Shown: positions 11,747-22,950 of the stretch, piece after piece | Layout: each line of letters starts with the position of its first letter | Numbering within the stretch: position 1 is the stretch's first letter | NCBI GenBank assembly: GCA_012064415.1 | Contig: SSNU01000173.1 | Span: forward strand, 116,280-180,279 | Source: Gyrodactylus bullatarudis | Lineage: Eukaryota > Platyhelminthes > Monogenea > Gyrodactylidea > Gyrodactylidae | Direction of reading: 5' to 3' | DNA length: 64,000 nt | The notes under the pieces: generated by a model | What the model was told of the DNA's origin: nothing | What the model saw: the letters and a program-made list of their open reading frames with translations, nothing else | Databases searched by the model: none | Made by a program: the position numbers and the translations under genes

Positions 11747-13123
11747 ATGCCGACTAGTTTCTCCTGTCCAAATAACGAAACAATCAATGTACAGGAAAAA
11801 TATGCTAAACTAGAATCATTATTTCTCAAGGATATAGCCACATTCGAAAAGTTTTGTTATCCAACATGGCTGGCTATCGGGATACCTGGTTCAATTCTAA
11901 CCATTATCATATGGTCGAGAAAGTCAATGCGACGAAATGGGAGTTTTGCAGCGTCCATCTTCCAGGCGGCCCTTGGTGTTGTAGATTTATGTTTTCTTAC
12001 AGTATACATGCTTTTTTATCTGCATATAAATCATATCGTAATGCTTATGGATACTCCATTGTGCCGAATTTATCCTTTAATTACATATGTTCTTCAATAT
12101 ATAACACCATTGTTGAATTTGTCAATAATACTCGAACGATATATTGCCGTCAAGTATCCGTTTAATAATAACAAGTTGTTTGGTCGATCAAAGACCAGTG
12201 CAGCCTGTGTTATAGCGATATGTTTTGGAATTGCTGCAGCCTTCTCCTGTTCCTCAGCGTTCTTCTTTTACAACTTGGAAAGTGGAAAATGTGCTCATAT
12301 TCTAGAGATTAAAGAGAATCAATATATTTTCTATTGGACAGTGATTGTTGAAGTTTTATTCTTTGCAATCAACCCATTGATCTGTTTGGTTTTCAATGTT
12401 CTCTTGGCCGTGCTCTTGAAGAATTTGGTCCAGAAGCAAATTCATCCATCGTATTCCTTAGCAAGACAGACTTCAACTAATCCCGGTGAAAGTATTGGCA
12501 AACACTGCTCAAGTGGGAATACTCAAAATGATTTTATGAAGGCTCAGAAGAGTGCTGCACTATCAAGTACCATAACATTGGTTTGTGTGTCATTCTTTCT
12601 GATTTTTGCCCACTTCTCAGTTGCTGTCTCAACAATATTCACCTACTCTCTACAAAAAGGTGACATTTGTCTAACCGAGGAAGAGGTTAGACAAGACCCA
12701 ATCTGGCAAAAATACTTTCTTGGCTACAAACTGAAAAGTATCATTGAGTCAATTTGCTTTTCACACAGTGCCTTGAAGATTTTTGTTTATTTTGCTACAA
12801 GTCAAATGTTTCGCAAGGAGTTTTGTAAGCTAATCCAGTGTTTCAGTGAGAATCAGGAGAAGACCTTGTTATCGGCGAATACGAAAAAATCAAACAATCC
12901 AAATACCCCGAATCAAAATCGCCGAGATCCCGGAAATATTCAAGATCTTGAACTGGTCGATTCCTATCCAAAATCAATAAAAAAGCATTTCATTAATAAT
13001 CTCTTTTCAACGAAAACAAATCGTTCCCGTTGTTCCTCAGAAACGCCAATCAATTATAGAAGAAGTCGACAAATGAGTAAGACAGTTTTTAACGAATTCG
13101 GTGAACGTGTTCAGGTAACATGA
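11747..13123 (+). CDS. Rhodopsin-type (class A) G protein-coupled receptor, orphan peptide-like
   Basis: A 458-residue single-exon frame; the first ATG is at 11747 (six upstream in-frame codons lack an ATG). Seven hydrophobic segments lie roughly at residues 38-57, 68-92, 106-128, 151-174, 194-225, 273-300 and 331-352. Family marks: TM2 aspartate in GVVDL; extracellular cysteines in LCRIYP and SGKCAH for the usual disulfide; ERY at 130-132 in place of DRY; an NNET glycosylation site in the N-terminus. Oddities: the TM6 CWxP is missing (VCVSFFLIFAHF) and TM7 reads HSALKIFVYF instead of NPxxY. The third loop and the C-tail (about 105 residues, Ser/Arg-rich) are long. The family signals through heterotrimeric G proteins at the plasma membrane; a neuropeptide ligand is likely but not shown. 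Confidence 0.9.
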   Translation: MPTSFSCPNNETINVQEKYAKLESLFLKDIATFEKFCYPTWLAIGIPGSILTIIIWSRKSMRRNGSFAASIFQAALGVVDLCFLTVYMLFYLHINHIVMLMDTPLCRIYPLITYVLQYITPLLNLSIILERYIAVKYPFNNNKLFGRSKTSAACVIAICFGIAAAFSCSSAFFFYNLESGKCAHILEIKENQYIFYWTVIVEVLFFAINPLICLVFNVLLAVLLKNLVQKQIHPSYSLARQTSTNPGESIGKHCSSGNTQNDFMKAQKSAALSSTITLVCVSFFLIFAHFSVAVSTIFTYSLQKGDICLTEEEVRQDPIWQKYFLGYKLKSIIESICFSHSALKIFVYFATSQMFRKEFCKLIQCFSENQEKTLLSANTKKSNNPNTPNQNRRDPGNIQDLELVDSYPKSIKKHFINNLFSTKTNRSRCSSETPINYRRSRQMSKTVFNEFGERVQVT

Positions 13124-13396
13124 AGTTATACTGGTCAATAGACAAGATATTTTTTTCCTATCCAACTTTATTATACTCATATTATATATAGATTTACTAA
13201 AAAATGTAGAGTGTGAACAATAAGAGATATCAAAGATATATATGATTATTTTATACTGAAATTTGAAAATTGAATGAAGAAGAAACTATCTCACTCAATA
13301 CTCGAGAAAAATTCCTCAGCAAAACCAAGAAAATAACGTTTATTTATAAAAATGTTTACCTATTTTTTTTCTTTTATTATCTAATTTTTTGCTGTA

Positions 13397-13402
13397 AATA
13401 AA
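13397..13402 (+). terminator. Candidate polyadenylation signal of the GPCR gene
   Basis: AATAAA about 275 bases after the GPCR stop. Other AT-rich hexamers are near, so this is only a candidate. Confidence 0.35.
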
Positions 13403-13511
13403 GATGGGCGAAGAGAATTGATCAATGTATAAAATTACCTTGTATTCTATTATTGTAAACGATATCATTGCACATATTAAGAAGATGAAAATAAATGATT
13501 TATTTCCAGAT

Positions 13512-13700
13512 TTAATTTCGAAAACCTTTTGCTACTTTCCAATCAAGCTTAAAGTACAGTTGATTTCCTAGAGAAGGTATTTTCAATTCCATTTCAAGTA
13601 AAATTCTTATTGAATCATCAACTTTAACAGCTGGAAGATTTTCAGTTGAAAAATCCTGAGTTATATCGGTTTTAAGCTGAGATATGGATAAGTCATCCAT
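13512..13700 (-). mobile_element. ORF start of a retroelement-like family (inverted copy)
   Basis: An ATG at 13700 opens 62 codons beginning MDDLSISQLKTDIT and ending in TAA. The same start, MEDLSISQLKTDIT, is encoded on plus from 13800 and stops after 19 codons. A relative at 39635 begins MNLPIAQVKSEIT. Codon use is coding-like. The shared pattern M..LxIxQxKxxIT after the same non-coding leader suggests the first protein (gag-like or accessory) of a mobile element. The family is not recognised. Confidence 0.45.
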
Positions 13701-13853
13701 TTTTGTGATACGTGGCAAGTATCACACTGATGATTATGCCCGAAATAAAGGCCTTATTTGTGAAAAACTTGGCATCGCTTTCTTCTTTTCTTTACAAAAA
13801 TGGAAGATTTGTCGATATCTCAGCTTAAAACCGATATAACTCAGAATTTTTCA
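13648..13853. repeat. Inverted repeat made of two head-to-head ORF starts around a leader
   Basis: Arms of about 58 bases (13648-13705 and 13794-13853) with few mismatches; a spacer of about 90 bases holds the leader with the hammerhead-like motif. The arms are the same ORF start in opposite orientation. Confidence 0.75.
13722..13763 (+). ncRNA. Hammerhead-ribozyme-like motif, copy 1
   Basis: CTGATGA at 13727-13733 and GAAA at 13742-13745 supply all conserved core bases. Stem I pairs TCACA (13722-13726) with TGTGA (13759-13763). Stem III pairs AUAA (13745-13748) with UUAU (13754-13757) around a five-base loop. The cleavage triplet would be AUU ending at 13758. The eight bases in the stem II position (TTATGCCC) do not pair with each other; TGCC could pair with GGCA at 13714-13717 instead. 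Activity is unproven. Confidence 0.4.
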
Positions 13854-13869
13854 TCTACTTGATAGTAGA

Positions 13870-16169
13870 CGCGAAATTCAATAGAAAATCGGAGACAGGA
13901 CTACCTAGAGGAAATTTTCAAGCGGTTAGCAAATAGGTTCAGAGTTTTATTGAACAGGGAAAATTTAAACAGAGTCCTACTGAGTAATTTTGCATATAAG
14001 CTTAATATTTCTAAGAAGGGAAGTGGATGGGGGAAAATGAAAGCTAGAAATAAAATGTTATGTCCTCTCTTATCGTTCTTTACCCTTTAAAAAAAATTCT
14101 AATCAAGCCAAGATATTAAGAATTGATTTCTTATACTTTAATTGACTGATTCACTTGTAATTATTTAAATTTGGCCTAGACAGTAGAGAGTAAACAAATA
14201 ATGTAATTAGTACTTTGTTAAACAAAGAGTTAGAGGTAGGTTAGGTGGAGTTTTTTGGCAACGTCTGTAGAATACATGAACTGGTTTTAGAAATTTTCAT
14301 AAAACCTCCTTCCCCTTAGATTTCGAAGCTTGACCAATTTGAAAAATTAAATTATAAGAAAACATTCCTAGGCAAAAACTAAGAATTAAATGGGAGTCTG
14401 GAAGAAATATATAAATGGATGAATGTTGGCAAACTAACTCAGTTTCTGTAATGGGAGAAGGGAAGAGTATGTAATCATTTGATTCCTATTGATTTTTCAC
14501 CAAAATTACAAATTGATGAGAAATAAAATTCTGATATCAGAGAGATAAGAAAACTAGTTATTTTTTGTTCAATCAATTTTATTATTTCTATTTCGAAATG
14601 TATTGCACACGATTTCGAGAAATTGTCTCATATTGTAATGCATATTCTTTTTCTCCTTCAGGGTTAAAAACTTTAGAAATTAAATTGCATAATAATCTAC
14701 TCAAAAGTTAATCATAAAAGCTTGATTAATGAAATACGAACAAAATCCAACACCAAGTAAATTGGACCCTATAATCAAAAGACGAAAATAGAAGAATATT
14801 CAGGTTGATCTGAGTTTATCATTCAGTGAACCAGTCAGATTTGAGTATAGAACAAAGTTGAGTGAAAAGAACCCGATTTTGATATCAGGAAGGAATTAAA
14901 CTCATACGATACATCAGCATCAGATTTGTTTCGGAAGCCTAAACATTTCTTCTTAAACATATTTTAATTGATCTTCTAGATTTTCTGCTCTTTTGAATGG
15001 TATACATTTGATAGTGATAAACTCGTTTTCCCCTTCTTAAATTCAACTTGGGCGGTGCAAATTTTTACGACTTAAGCTTTTTAATTTTAGACGTTAAAAC
15101 AGTTACACACATTTAAATCAAATAAAAGAACATTCTCCATGGCCTCATACTCATGTTGTCTTTGTCAATAGATTCAGTAGATGAACTTTTGTTTCCTCAA
15201 GAATATTCTGATGAGGAAATATTCCTGAAAGAATCTTTTGCGCACATATACACACTGTCAATGGAAATATATATACAGTAGAAGTAGTACGAATATTCAA
15301 AAAATATCATTCATATTCAAGATGACAGGTAATTTATAATGATCTTATCTCTAAGTTGAATGAGGGGGTAGGGCGGGCGAGATCATGAGGATGATCTACT
15401 TTCAGTTTTTAATCTTTTACCTCACTCATTATTATTATTATTATAATGCCTATACTTTTCTAATCTATCAAAATAGATTTTTTCTTTTTCTGTGAGAAGA
15501 AAAAGAAGAATTTCAGTCTTGACTTCTATACTTGTGAGGAATATATTGCATTACATTTTGATTTTAATTATAGATTATATATGTAATGCTAATAATAATA
15601 TGATTTATTATTGTCCACAAGTGTAGAGACAATGATGAAAGAGATTATTAAATGTTATAGTGAAAAAAACGGATGAGAGTTAGTTTTATTAGAAAGGTTT
15701 CTATTAGAGACAAGAAAAAAAAAGTTACTTGAAAGTAGTTTTAAAATTCCTTAGTTGTCACTTGTCTGGCTGTCTCAATGATGATTCTATCCAAATATCT
15801 AAAACACTATATATTAAAGATGAATTTATGATTTTGGATCTTTCACAGAATATCTGTATTAATTAAAATTTAATACTACCAGATGCGTAAAAATATCCAA
15901 GAATAAAAAACCTGTAAGCTAGTTTTCCATTGAAAAACTTTTGACAGGAAATTATTTCATATATATACTAGATTTTTATTTTAAAAAATTATTAAAATAG
16001 TTATGAGAATCTGGTACAAGTTTAATAAAAATTTGACATATTTTTGAAATTTTTTTGGATTTGAAAATGTTAAAACCTATTTGGAATCTGGTTCTGAGAG
16101 GGAGAAGAATATTGAATAAAATAGAATATCCTCGTGAAGCTCTTTGGAATTGGGCGCAAATTTAGAGTA
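13870..16169. other. AT-rich region without recognised genes
   Basis: No supported coding sequence. Simple ATT runs occur near 15426-15445. No complete element was recognised. Confidence 0.4.
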
Positions 16170-16601
16170 GAGGACAGTAGAAGAGGCAGTTCCAGCCAGA
16201 GGGGATGTAGATTCGCTCTGTCAAGGAGATCCTTGTATGGAAGAGGACCAAGACAGCTTTTAAGTTACGTGTATTGAATCCTTTCGAGTCCCAACAGGAA
16301 GATCACAGAGAATACCTGATCCATAGTCAAGATGAGGTAGAATTAGAGATTTGTATAGATTGAGACGCAGAGACGGATCATTGACAAATTTCCTTAGAAA
16401 GTAGGTTTTACAGCGTACTTTTATGAAGATTTCTTTTGAATGGATACTTGTTTTGAGACTGTGGTCATATGAAAGTCCAAGATCTTTGATGGAGGATACC
16501 GTATTGAAAGGTAAATGATGATTGGAAAGGGAGTTCTTGATAGGCATGATTTTAGTTTTGCTTCGATTGATCTTGAGACCAATTAAGGAGAAAATATTCA
16601 T
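16170..16601 (-). pseudogene. LINE reverse transcriptase C-terminal fragment
   Basis: On minus, 113 open codons read GLKINRSKTKIM, then a KDLGLSYDHSLKT..HSKEI segment and LNLYKSLILPHLDYGSGIL, all typical of the thumb/C-terminal part of CR1/Jockey-type RT. After one frame change it continues LGPLPYKDLLDRANLHPLW toward 16170. The upstream finger and palm (with YADD) and any endonuclease are missing. Confidence 0.8.
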
Positions 16602-17054
16602 ATTTCGGTTTCTCTTGTTCTGGTTCTAGCCTCTTTAGAAAATCAATTTTTAATGATTTTGTTATCTTCCAGATACATAAATCTTACCATGAATCAGAGT
16701 GTCATATAAAATTGATAGAGACTCAAAAGTTCTTGAGAACCATGTAGGCTGAAAGAATAGCAACTAACACATGTATAGTTGAACAGATGCATAGCGGATA
16801 CAAGATGTGAAATTACAACAACTCTTCATGAAAGAGTAAAACTCTTGAGAATAAATTGAGTAATCTGAGTGATAATTGAATTAGAAAAAGAAATTGAATT
16901 CTTGACACTTTTCTATTCATGCAGCTCAGTATCAAAAAAACAATAATAATTTGATTAAGCTACAGAAACTGTATGGTATATGAAAAAAGAATGTTGAAAT
17001 AGATTCATGTAGTTGATAATAGAGCATCAAAAATATGACCTAAAAAACTTTTAT

Positions 17055-17251
17055 TTAACCCTTTCGGTGCCGAGACTATTTCACAATTTTTATAAAAACC
17101 AAAATTTACCTATGAAGATACCAAGTTATTATAAGTTCACATTGTGGGCTTCAATTTTAACTTTAGTTGATTCAGAGACCTATCAAACTGGTAGAGTTAT
17201 GAAAAAAATTGGGAAATGGACATATATGTCTATCGGCACCGAAAGGGTTAA
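17055..17251 (+). mobile_element. piggyBac-like MITE, intact copy
   Basis: 197 bases bounded by TTAA on both sides. The ends are inverted repeats: TTAACCCTTTCGGTGCCGAG and TCGGCACCGAAAGGGTTAA. TTAA target duplication and CCC..GGG ends are hallmarks of piggyBac-type elements. No transposase is encoded; it would depend on one elsewhere in the genome. Confidence 0.85.
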
Positions 17252-17484
17252 AGGCACGTATTTTTTGAGTCATATTAAATGACTTTTAAAATTTTCCTAC
17301 TTCTTATGAGTCAATATTAATAAAAAATGATTGGAATACAAAAATGATTTCTTTTGGTGCAACAGTAAATCTTACAATATATAGATCTTAGATTCTTAGA
17401 ACTCATTTAAAATTTGTGTTGAAGCTTTTGACATGTTTAGAAGAATTTAAAATAATTTGGCAAATCAAAGAACGAATATGATTT
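17055..17484 (+). repeat. Arm 1 of a 0.43-kb inverted duplication (partner 19478-19900)
   Basis: The MITE plus about 230 bases of its flank (ending ATATGATTT) reappear in reverse complement at 19478-19900. Differences are few. Confidence 0.85.
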
Positions 17485-17699
17485 ATCAATTAGATTAGGT
17501 ATGGGGATGTTCTTATATATGTGTAACAGCATAGTTACCAAAACTTTTGAATATTCCTCAAAAACCTAATTTATCTATTAATACTACTCAATAGTAATAA
17601 TATAATAATACAAACTCTTTTGTACACGATCCCTATCGACCAATCATATTGAAGGACCCTTATTAACCAATGAGATCAATGGAGGTTAATTTGTTTAAT

Positions 17700-17742
17700 C
17701 ACGTGGGTACACAGGTTATATTTCTCTGTGTACACCTCGTGG
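17700..17742. repeat. Short hairpin with an E-box
   Basis: CACGTGGGTACACAG and CTGTGTACACCTCGTG form arms of about 15 bases with an 11-base loop. Two CCAAT motifs (near 17640 and 17672) lie just upstream. Confidence 0.5.
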
Positions 17743-18797
17743 TAAGTCGTAAAAACTATGAATCTCTCCTCTTCATATCTAATGTACCTTTATTAGCCTT
17801 TTCATGCATTTATCACACAAATATACAGTCCTCATAAATACTTTACCAACTACAATGTCTTCCTTTACACCAACCACCACATATGTATATAAAAATATGA
17901 CCTATTAGAAAATATATGACCGATATATGCTCTTATATGCTTTTTTATATTTTTACAACCCCACGCCTCTCCTCATTATACCAATGTGATTTATTTATTT
18001 AATATATCTTACTTGTAAAATTTGACTAGTAATGATGCTCTACTAATTATGTCAAGCCAGTCCCAAAAGACGTGAGAAAGTCTACTTCCTGCATTTCGAC
18101 CAATTTTACTGCTTAGAAATTAATAACTTGGCATGATCCGAGATCAGTTCTCACACCTTGAAATCAATAGAAATTTTCAACTCAGTTTGAAATCAATGAA
18201 AAAATTACGAAAATAACTCGAATTTTAAAATAAATTCATCGAGAATGTAGCTGTGAGTCTTGTAAGTCTTAGATTAGGCGGAAGCAAAATCTTTAATCTC
18301 ATTTATTCGTCAAACGTATGAAAGTAACATTCTCAATCACGTGAATATTAACGATATTGAGCAGGAAAAATATTTTTCCAAATAGAAATTATTTTTATAA
18401 ATGATTTATTCAAAGTCATGTTCTAGAGAAATATCCTGAAAAGAAATCTGCTATCGACAAAGTGATTGCGAAACAAATCTAAATGATGAAATTAGATAAA
18501 AGTTATGTTTCATAGGATATTTTTATCGGTTGTTTGAGTAGCTCTTTTATAATCCCCTCCTCTAGAATGTCATAAAAATAATTGACAAGCATTTCGAGTA
18601 GGAAGGAGTGAGATATTTTATTTTTGAAATTTCCCTTTCAATACATACATATATATATCGATCAGAGTGAAGAAAATATCCTGCGTTTTTGTAGATTTTT
18701 TCCGTGTCCGGTGTTTTTCCTTAATCAATGAAAGTAAATTTCAGTATTGATTATCTTTTGCAACTTGATCCTTTCGAAACTTACTAATTGACGATTC

Positions 18798-19248
18798 TAC
18801 CGTGAGCCTGGGAAATCAGTAAGTGTCGGTAATTCACTAGTGTATGTTGGTAATCAGTGTGACTTTAGTGAATCTAGCTAATAAGCCCTCATTACCCGAA
18901 CACACTGAGAAGGTCAGTGAATTGAAGGAAGTGTATGTCTGAGGGATTAATGGACAGGGAATATTCAAATTTGATTGACTCAAATTGTAAAACCCTGACT
19001 TGTAAATGTGAAAAGAATCAAGTTTTATGTAACTCTTGATCATTCTCTTTCGTATAGCAATTAATAAATATTTAATACTTTAATTTTTTCTCAAAAAATT
19101 TAATCAATTGGTTAAGCTGATGAATTCACTGACCTTCTCAGTGTGTTCGGGTAATGAGGGCTTATTAGCTAGATTCACTAAAGTCACACTGATTACCAAC
19201 ATACACTAGTGAATTACCGACACTCACTGATTTCCCAGACTCACGGTA
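18798..19248. mobile_element. Family C foldback element, 451 bp with 126-bp arms
   Basis: Arms 18798-18923 and 19123-19248 are almost perfect inverted repeats starting TACCGTGAG and ending CTCACGGTA; the TA may be the duplicated target. The arms contain internal subrepeats of the kind CACTGATTACC / CACTAGTGAATTACC. The 199-base middle is AT-rich and non-coding. Further copies are at 63878-64000 and (decayed) 35210-35272. Confidence 0.85.
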
Positions 19249-19417
19249 ACAAAAACATTCAAATATAAAGATTACTTGAGGAAGATATTTAGACATTTCT
19301 TTGATTTAACTTCGATTTTGTATCAGACACTCGAAGAATGAGTTGATACATTTTGAAATCAGGGAAATTGGTCAGGGACATCCAAGTCTACTATAAAAAT
19401 TTGCTTGGAGTCACAAT

Positions 19418-19477
19418 TTAACCCTTTCGGTGCAGATTGACGTACATGTCCATTTTCCAATTTTTTTGAACCTTCGT
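19418..19477 (+). mobile_element. piggyBac-like MITE fragment
   Basis: Begins with TTAACCCTTTCGGTGC and follows the MITE to the GAACCTTC block. It then joins abruptly to the end of the inverted duplication at 19478. Confidence 0.7.
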
Positions 19478-19900
19478 AAATCATATTCGTTCTTTGATTT
19501 GCCAAATTATTTTAAATTCTTCTAAACATGTCAAAAGCTTCAACACAAATTTTAAAAATCCTGGCCCAATGAGTTCTAAGAATCTAAGATCTATATATTG
19601 TAAGATTTACTGTGGCACCAGAATAATTTTTTTATTAATATTGACTCATAAGAAGTAGGAAAATTTTAAAAGTCATTTAATATGACTAAAAAAATAAGTG
19701 CCTTTAACCCTTTCGGTGCCGATGGACATATATGTCCATTTCCCAATTTTTTTCATAACTCTACCAGTTTGATAGGTCTCTGGATCAATTAAAGTTAAAA
19801 TTGAAGCCCACAATGTGAACTTATAATAACTTGGTATCTTCATAGGTAAATTTTGGTTTTTATAAAAATTGTGAAATAGTCTCGGCACCGAAAGGGTTAA
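19478..19900 (-). repeat. Arm 2 of the 0.43-kb inverted duplication
   Basis: Reverse complement of 17055-17484. It includes an intact TTAA-bounded MITE at 19704-19900. Confidence 0.85.
19704..19900 (-). mobile_element. piggyBac-like MITE, intact copy in reverse orientation
   Basis: 197 bases, TTAA at both ends, same length as the copy at 17055-17251 and nearly identical to it. Confidence 0.85.
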
Positions 19901-22200
19901 ACCTAATCAATGTTTGATCTTAAAATTTTTGCTGATATCAGAGATTTGAGGCGGTATTGATATTTGAAATCAACAAAAGTTTTAAATTTCCTATAAAAGT
20001 TTAGAGAAATTTATTATTCATCTTAAAATTTAGAAGTTTAACTTAAAAATGGTGAATCTTTCTATACATCTGATCGCTTTAAACCTCCGATATCAACAAA
20101 AAAAATTGAAACCTAAATACGTCTTTTTTTATCAGATTGAATTCTTTTTTTTCCACACAACTTATGGCTGCATCTGAACTTTGAATAGAGGTAGCAACTT
20201 AAAATTTCATAGTATTTTCAGCTTGTCTCATTGAACATAAACGATGAGTTCATATGAACTAGGATAAATACACGACAATGGATTTGATAGCCAAGAGGTA
20301 ATATTGTTTTTATTACATTTCTTGCTAACTTGAATAAACAACTCCTTCTTAACAGTCTTAAGTAAAACAATGCATAGAGTGTCGGCAAAAATAGTCAGTT
20401 TAATGCAAAATTAAACGCTTGTTTTTGAAAAGAAAAAAAACTCAAGTGAAACTATTTTCATTGAAGAAATGAAAAAAAAGTTAACAATTACTACTGCTAC
20501 TAGTGGTTTGTTTGGATAGAGCGAGGGGTAGAAAGAGAAGCAGAATAGAGGAGAATATTTTTAAACTTTAATTTGTCGAAATCCATGATAGACATAAATG
20601 GAATTTTTAAAATAAGGGAGAATATAAAAAACAACTACTATACCTACTAGTATCTTTAATAGTTACATTTTCTTTAAGGAAGATGAAAAATCTTAATTTG
20701 AAAAAAAACATCCTTTAATTAATTCCCATCCAAGCCATAAGGATAAGGAGATGGTTATAATTTTAGTGAGAACTTGTACTTTTTGGCCAAGTTTAACCTT
20801 TTGAATCAATTCAGCCAATGCCTTTACTAAAGGCCCTTTAGTCTAATCTATTTTTATAAATATCCAAGAAATTAGCCGATAAATCCTGAATATGAAACAA
20901 TCTATAAAAAAGTACGAATCGTTACTTGAAGAAGATAGAATTTTCTACGAGATTGTCGAAATAAATTTGGATTAAGTGTTCTTCGAGGTTGGTTTTGAGC
21001 TGAGCTACCGATGACATAGGAAATTTGAGCAAAGTAAGAAGATGCCAGATTGCCAATGATAGTTTGGTAGCTGATAGATTCCTCATTATTTCTTCTTTTG
21101 AAATTTATATTTAGGCTATTTTAAAGTTCGAGAATTATTATACAAAATTGAGATGTATCAGTTGTGAATTTGTCTATCAACCCATAATATCTAGACTGCC
21201 ATCATGCAGTATTTTGAGCGTTGTTTTAATTGACGTAAATTTTACAATATACTTTCTAATAAATTGTATCTCTGCTAGGGAGAGGGGGGGGTCTTTTGAA
21301 ATTTTACTATTTATCAAACTTGAATGATATTTCTTGAAAATAATATTTTCTGTCAATAAACCTACTAAAAAAGCGTGAAAAAAAGGTAATTACTATCACA
21401 GCTAGATGTCCAACTCATGATGGTCTTCAACATTGAGGCGACGCTTCTGACCAAAAAGCCAGAGCACTCGCTCATCTCCTATTACTCTACACAAGGCTAG
21501 GGGGAAATTTTTAACCTCATATTAGGACCAACTTTTCTTATAGAACTATCAATTCTAAGCATTGTTTTGCATTGAAGTGTGTCGAAAATGATTCTCCATT
21601 ATGTCATTTGGTTTTAAAAATCACTACACAATCACTAAAATCCGGAATATCTTGGAAATTCAATGAAAAAATTAGTAAAAGTAGATTTAATTGGAATATA
21701 ACCAACCTTTTTCCAAGTTTTATCTTCAAAAATAGTAATCTTATCATCAAGAGGGCCTTCATGATTGATTTCGTTGTTTAGAAATTACATTGTATGGCCA
21801 AGGGTAATTGCTAAATCCATACGAAGTCTTAAATTTAATAAAACGTTCAAGAATTTGAGCAAAAACATATACATTTTCAGTTAGACTGAATTCATGACCC
21901 TAGACTCATGTAATTCTGAAATAAGAAGAGAATTTTAGAAGATCAAAAGCGGAGTGATATATAGAAAAATATTGATTGTAGCTACGAGTTAACTGAACCA
22001 TAAAATATTTGAAGATAAATAATAAATTTAATCTTTGGAGAATAAAACTTTCACATGATTGAAAGGTTCATTGCTAGAGTGCAATGCCCCTATTGTTTCA
22101 CACACCCCGGTACTATGCATGTTTTTTTTAACATGAAAATAAATAATTTTATTGATGGTTAATGCAGAAAATTGGTACAAAATAAATATCAAGCAGTTGA
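19901..22200. other. AT-rich region without recognised genes
   Basis: No supported coding sequence. A stretch near 21,620 (ATCACTAAAATCCGGAATAT) is related in reverse complement to about 34,710-34,740, so it is part of a low-copy repeat. A G8 run occurs near 21285-21292. Confidence 0.4.
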
Positions 22201-22203
22201 TTT

Positions 22204-22950
22204 CAAACTGGTTGACATGAAGATGAGAATTTACCAGATTTACTTTTTCTGGATACCAAGGAACAAAGATAATTTTTCGGCAGACACAAGTTGCCTAATT
22301 TGCTCGAAAATTATCTGAGGTTGCTAACTGAAAGTCATGCTAGGATTAAGAACAAACAAAGTTTTTTGGTGAATAAAGTATCTACCGTTCGCTTCTATTG
22401 GTCGCGAACGTTAGAATGAATGATATTGGCCAGATTTTATAATGTTCTCTAAATTTTCATACTTATAAAGTTGGTTGATATGAAGTTGGAAATCTATGAT
22501 TTTTACGAAAACCTCGATTTTTTCATCAAAAATTCCAATGTAGATTTTTTAGAATCCTACTCATGTTGCTCACTTTTACGAGTTGAAAAATTCTGAAAAA
22601 AAATTTTTTCATGGAGAAAATGGTCATTTTTCAAATTTTGATTTAGCGCCAAAATCCCATTTTTTCGAAATTTTTACCGATTTGAAAGTGGGAGGCTGAT
22701 CGAAAGTTGATTTTCAGGATCACAAGAAGACAAATCGGTGTTTGGTCCGAAGAGAACCGACGAAAATAAAGCTTTAATACTAGCATGACTTTCGGTCAGC
22801 GAATTTTTCGATTACATTATGAAATGAACCAATAAGCTGTTAAGGGAAAAAATTTCCGGCAATTTTTTGGAATATCGAAAAAGCCCCAATTTACTGTTTT
22901 TTCAACCTTTGAGCTCAATAAAACCAACGGTAAAACTCTTCATTTATCAT
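22204..22950. mobile_element. Family A fragments, two left ends in tandem
   Basis: GGTTGACATGAAGATGAGAA at about 22210 and TTGGTTGATATGAAGTTGG at about 22472 begin two elements that lack clear right ends. The second continues with family interior sequence to about 22,720. A block near 22,780 (GCATGACTTTCGGTCAGC) recurs near 24,550 and 28,410. Confidence 0.6.
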
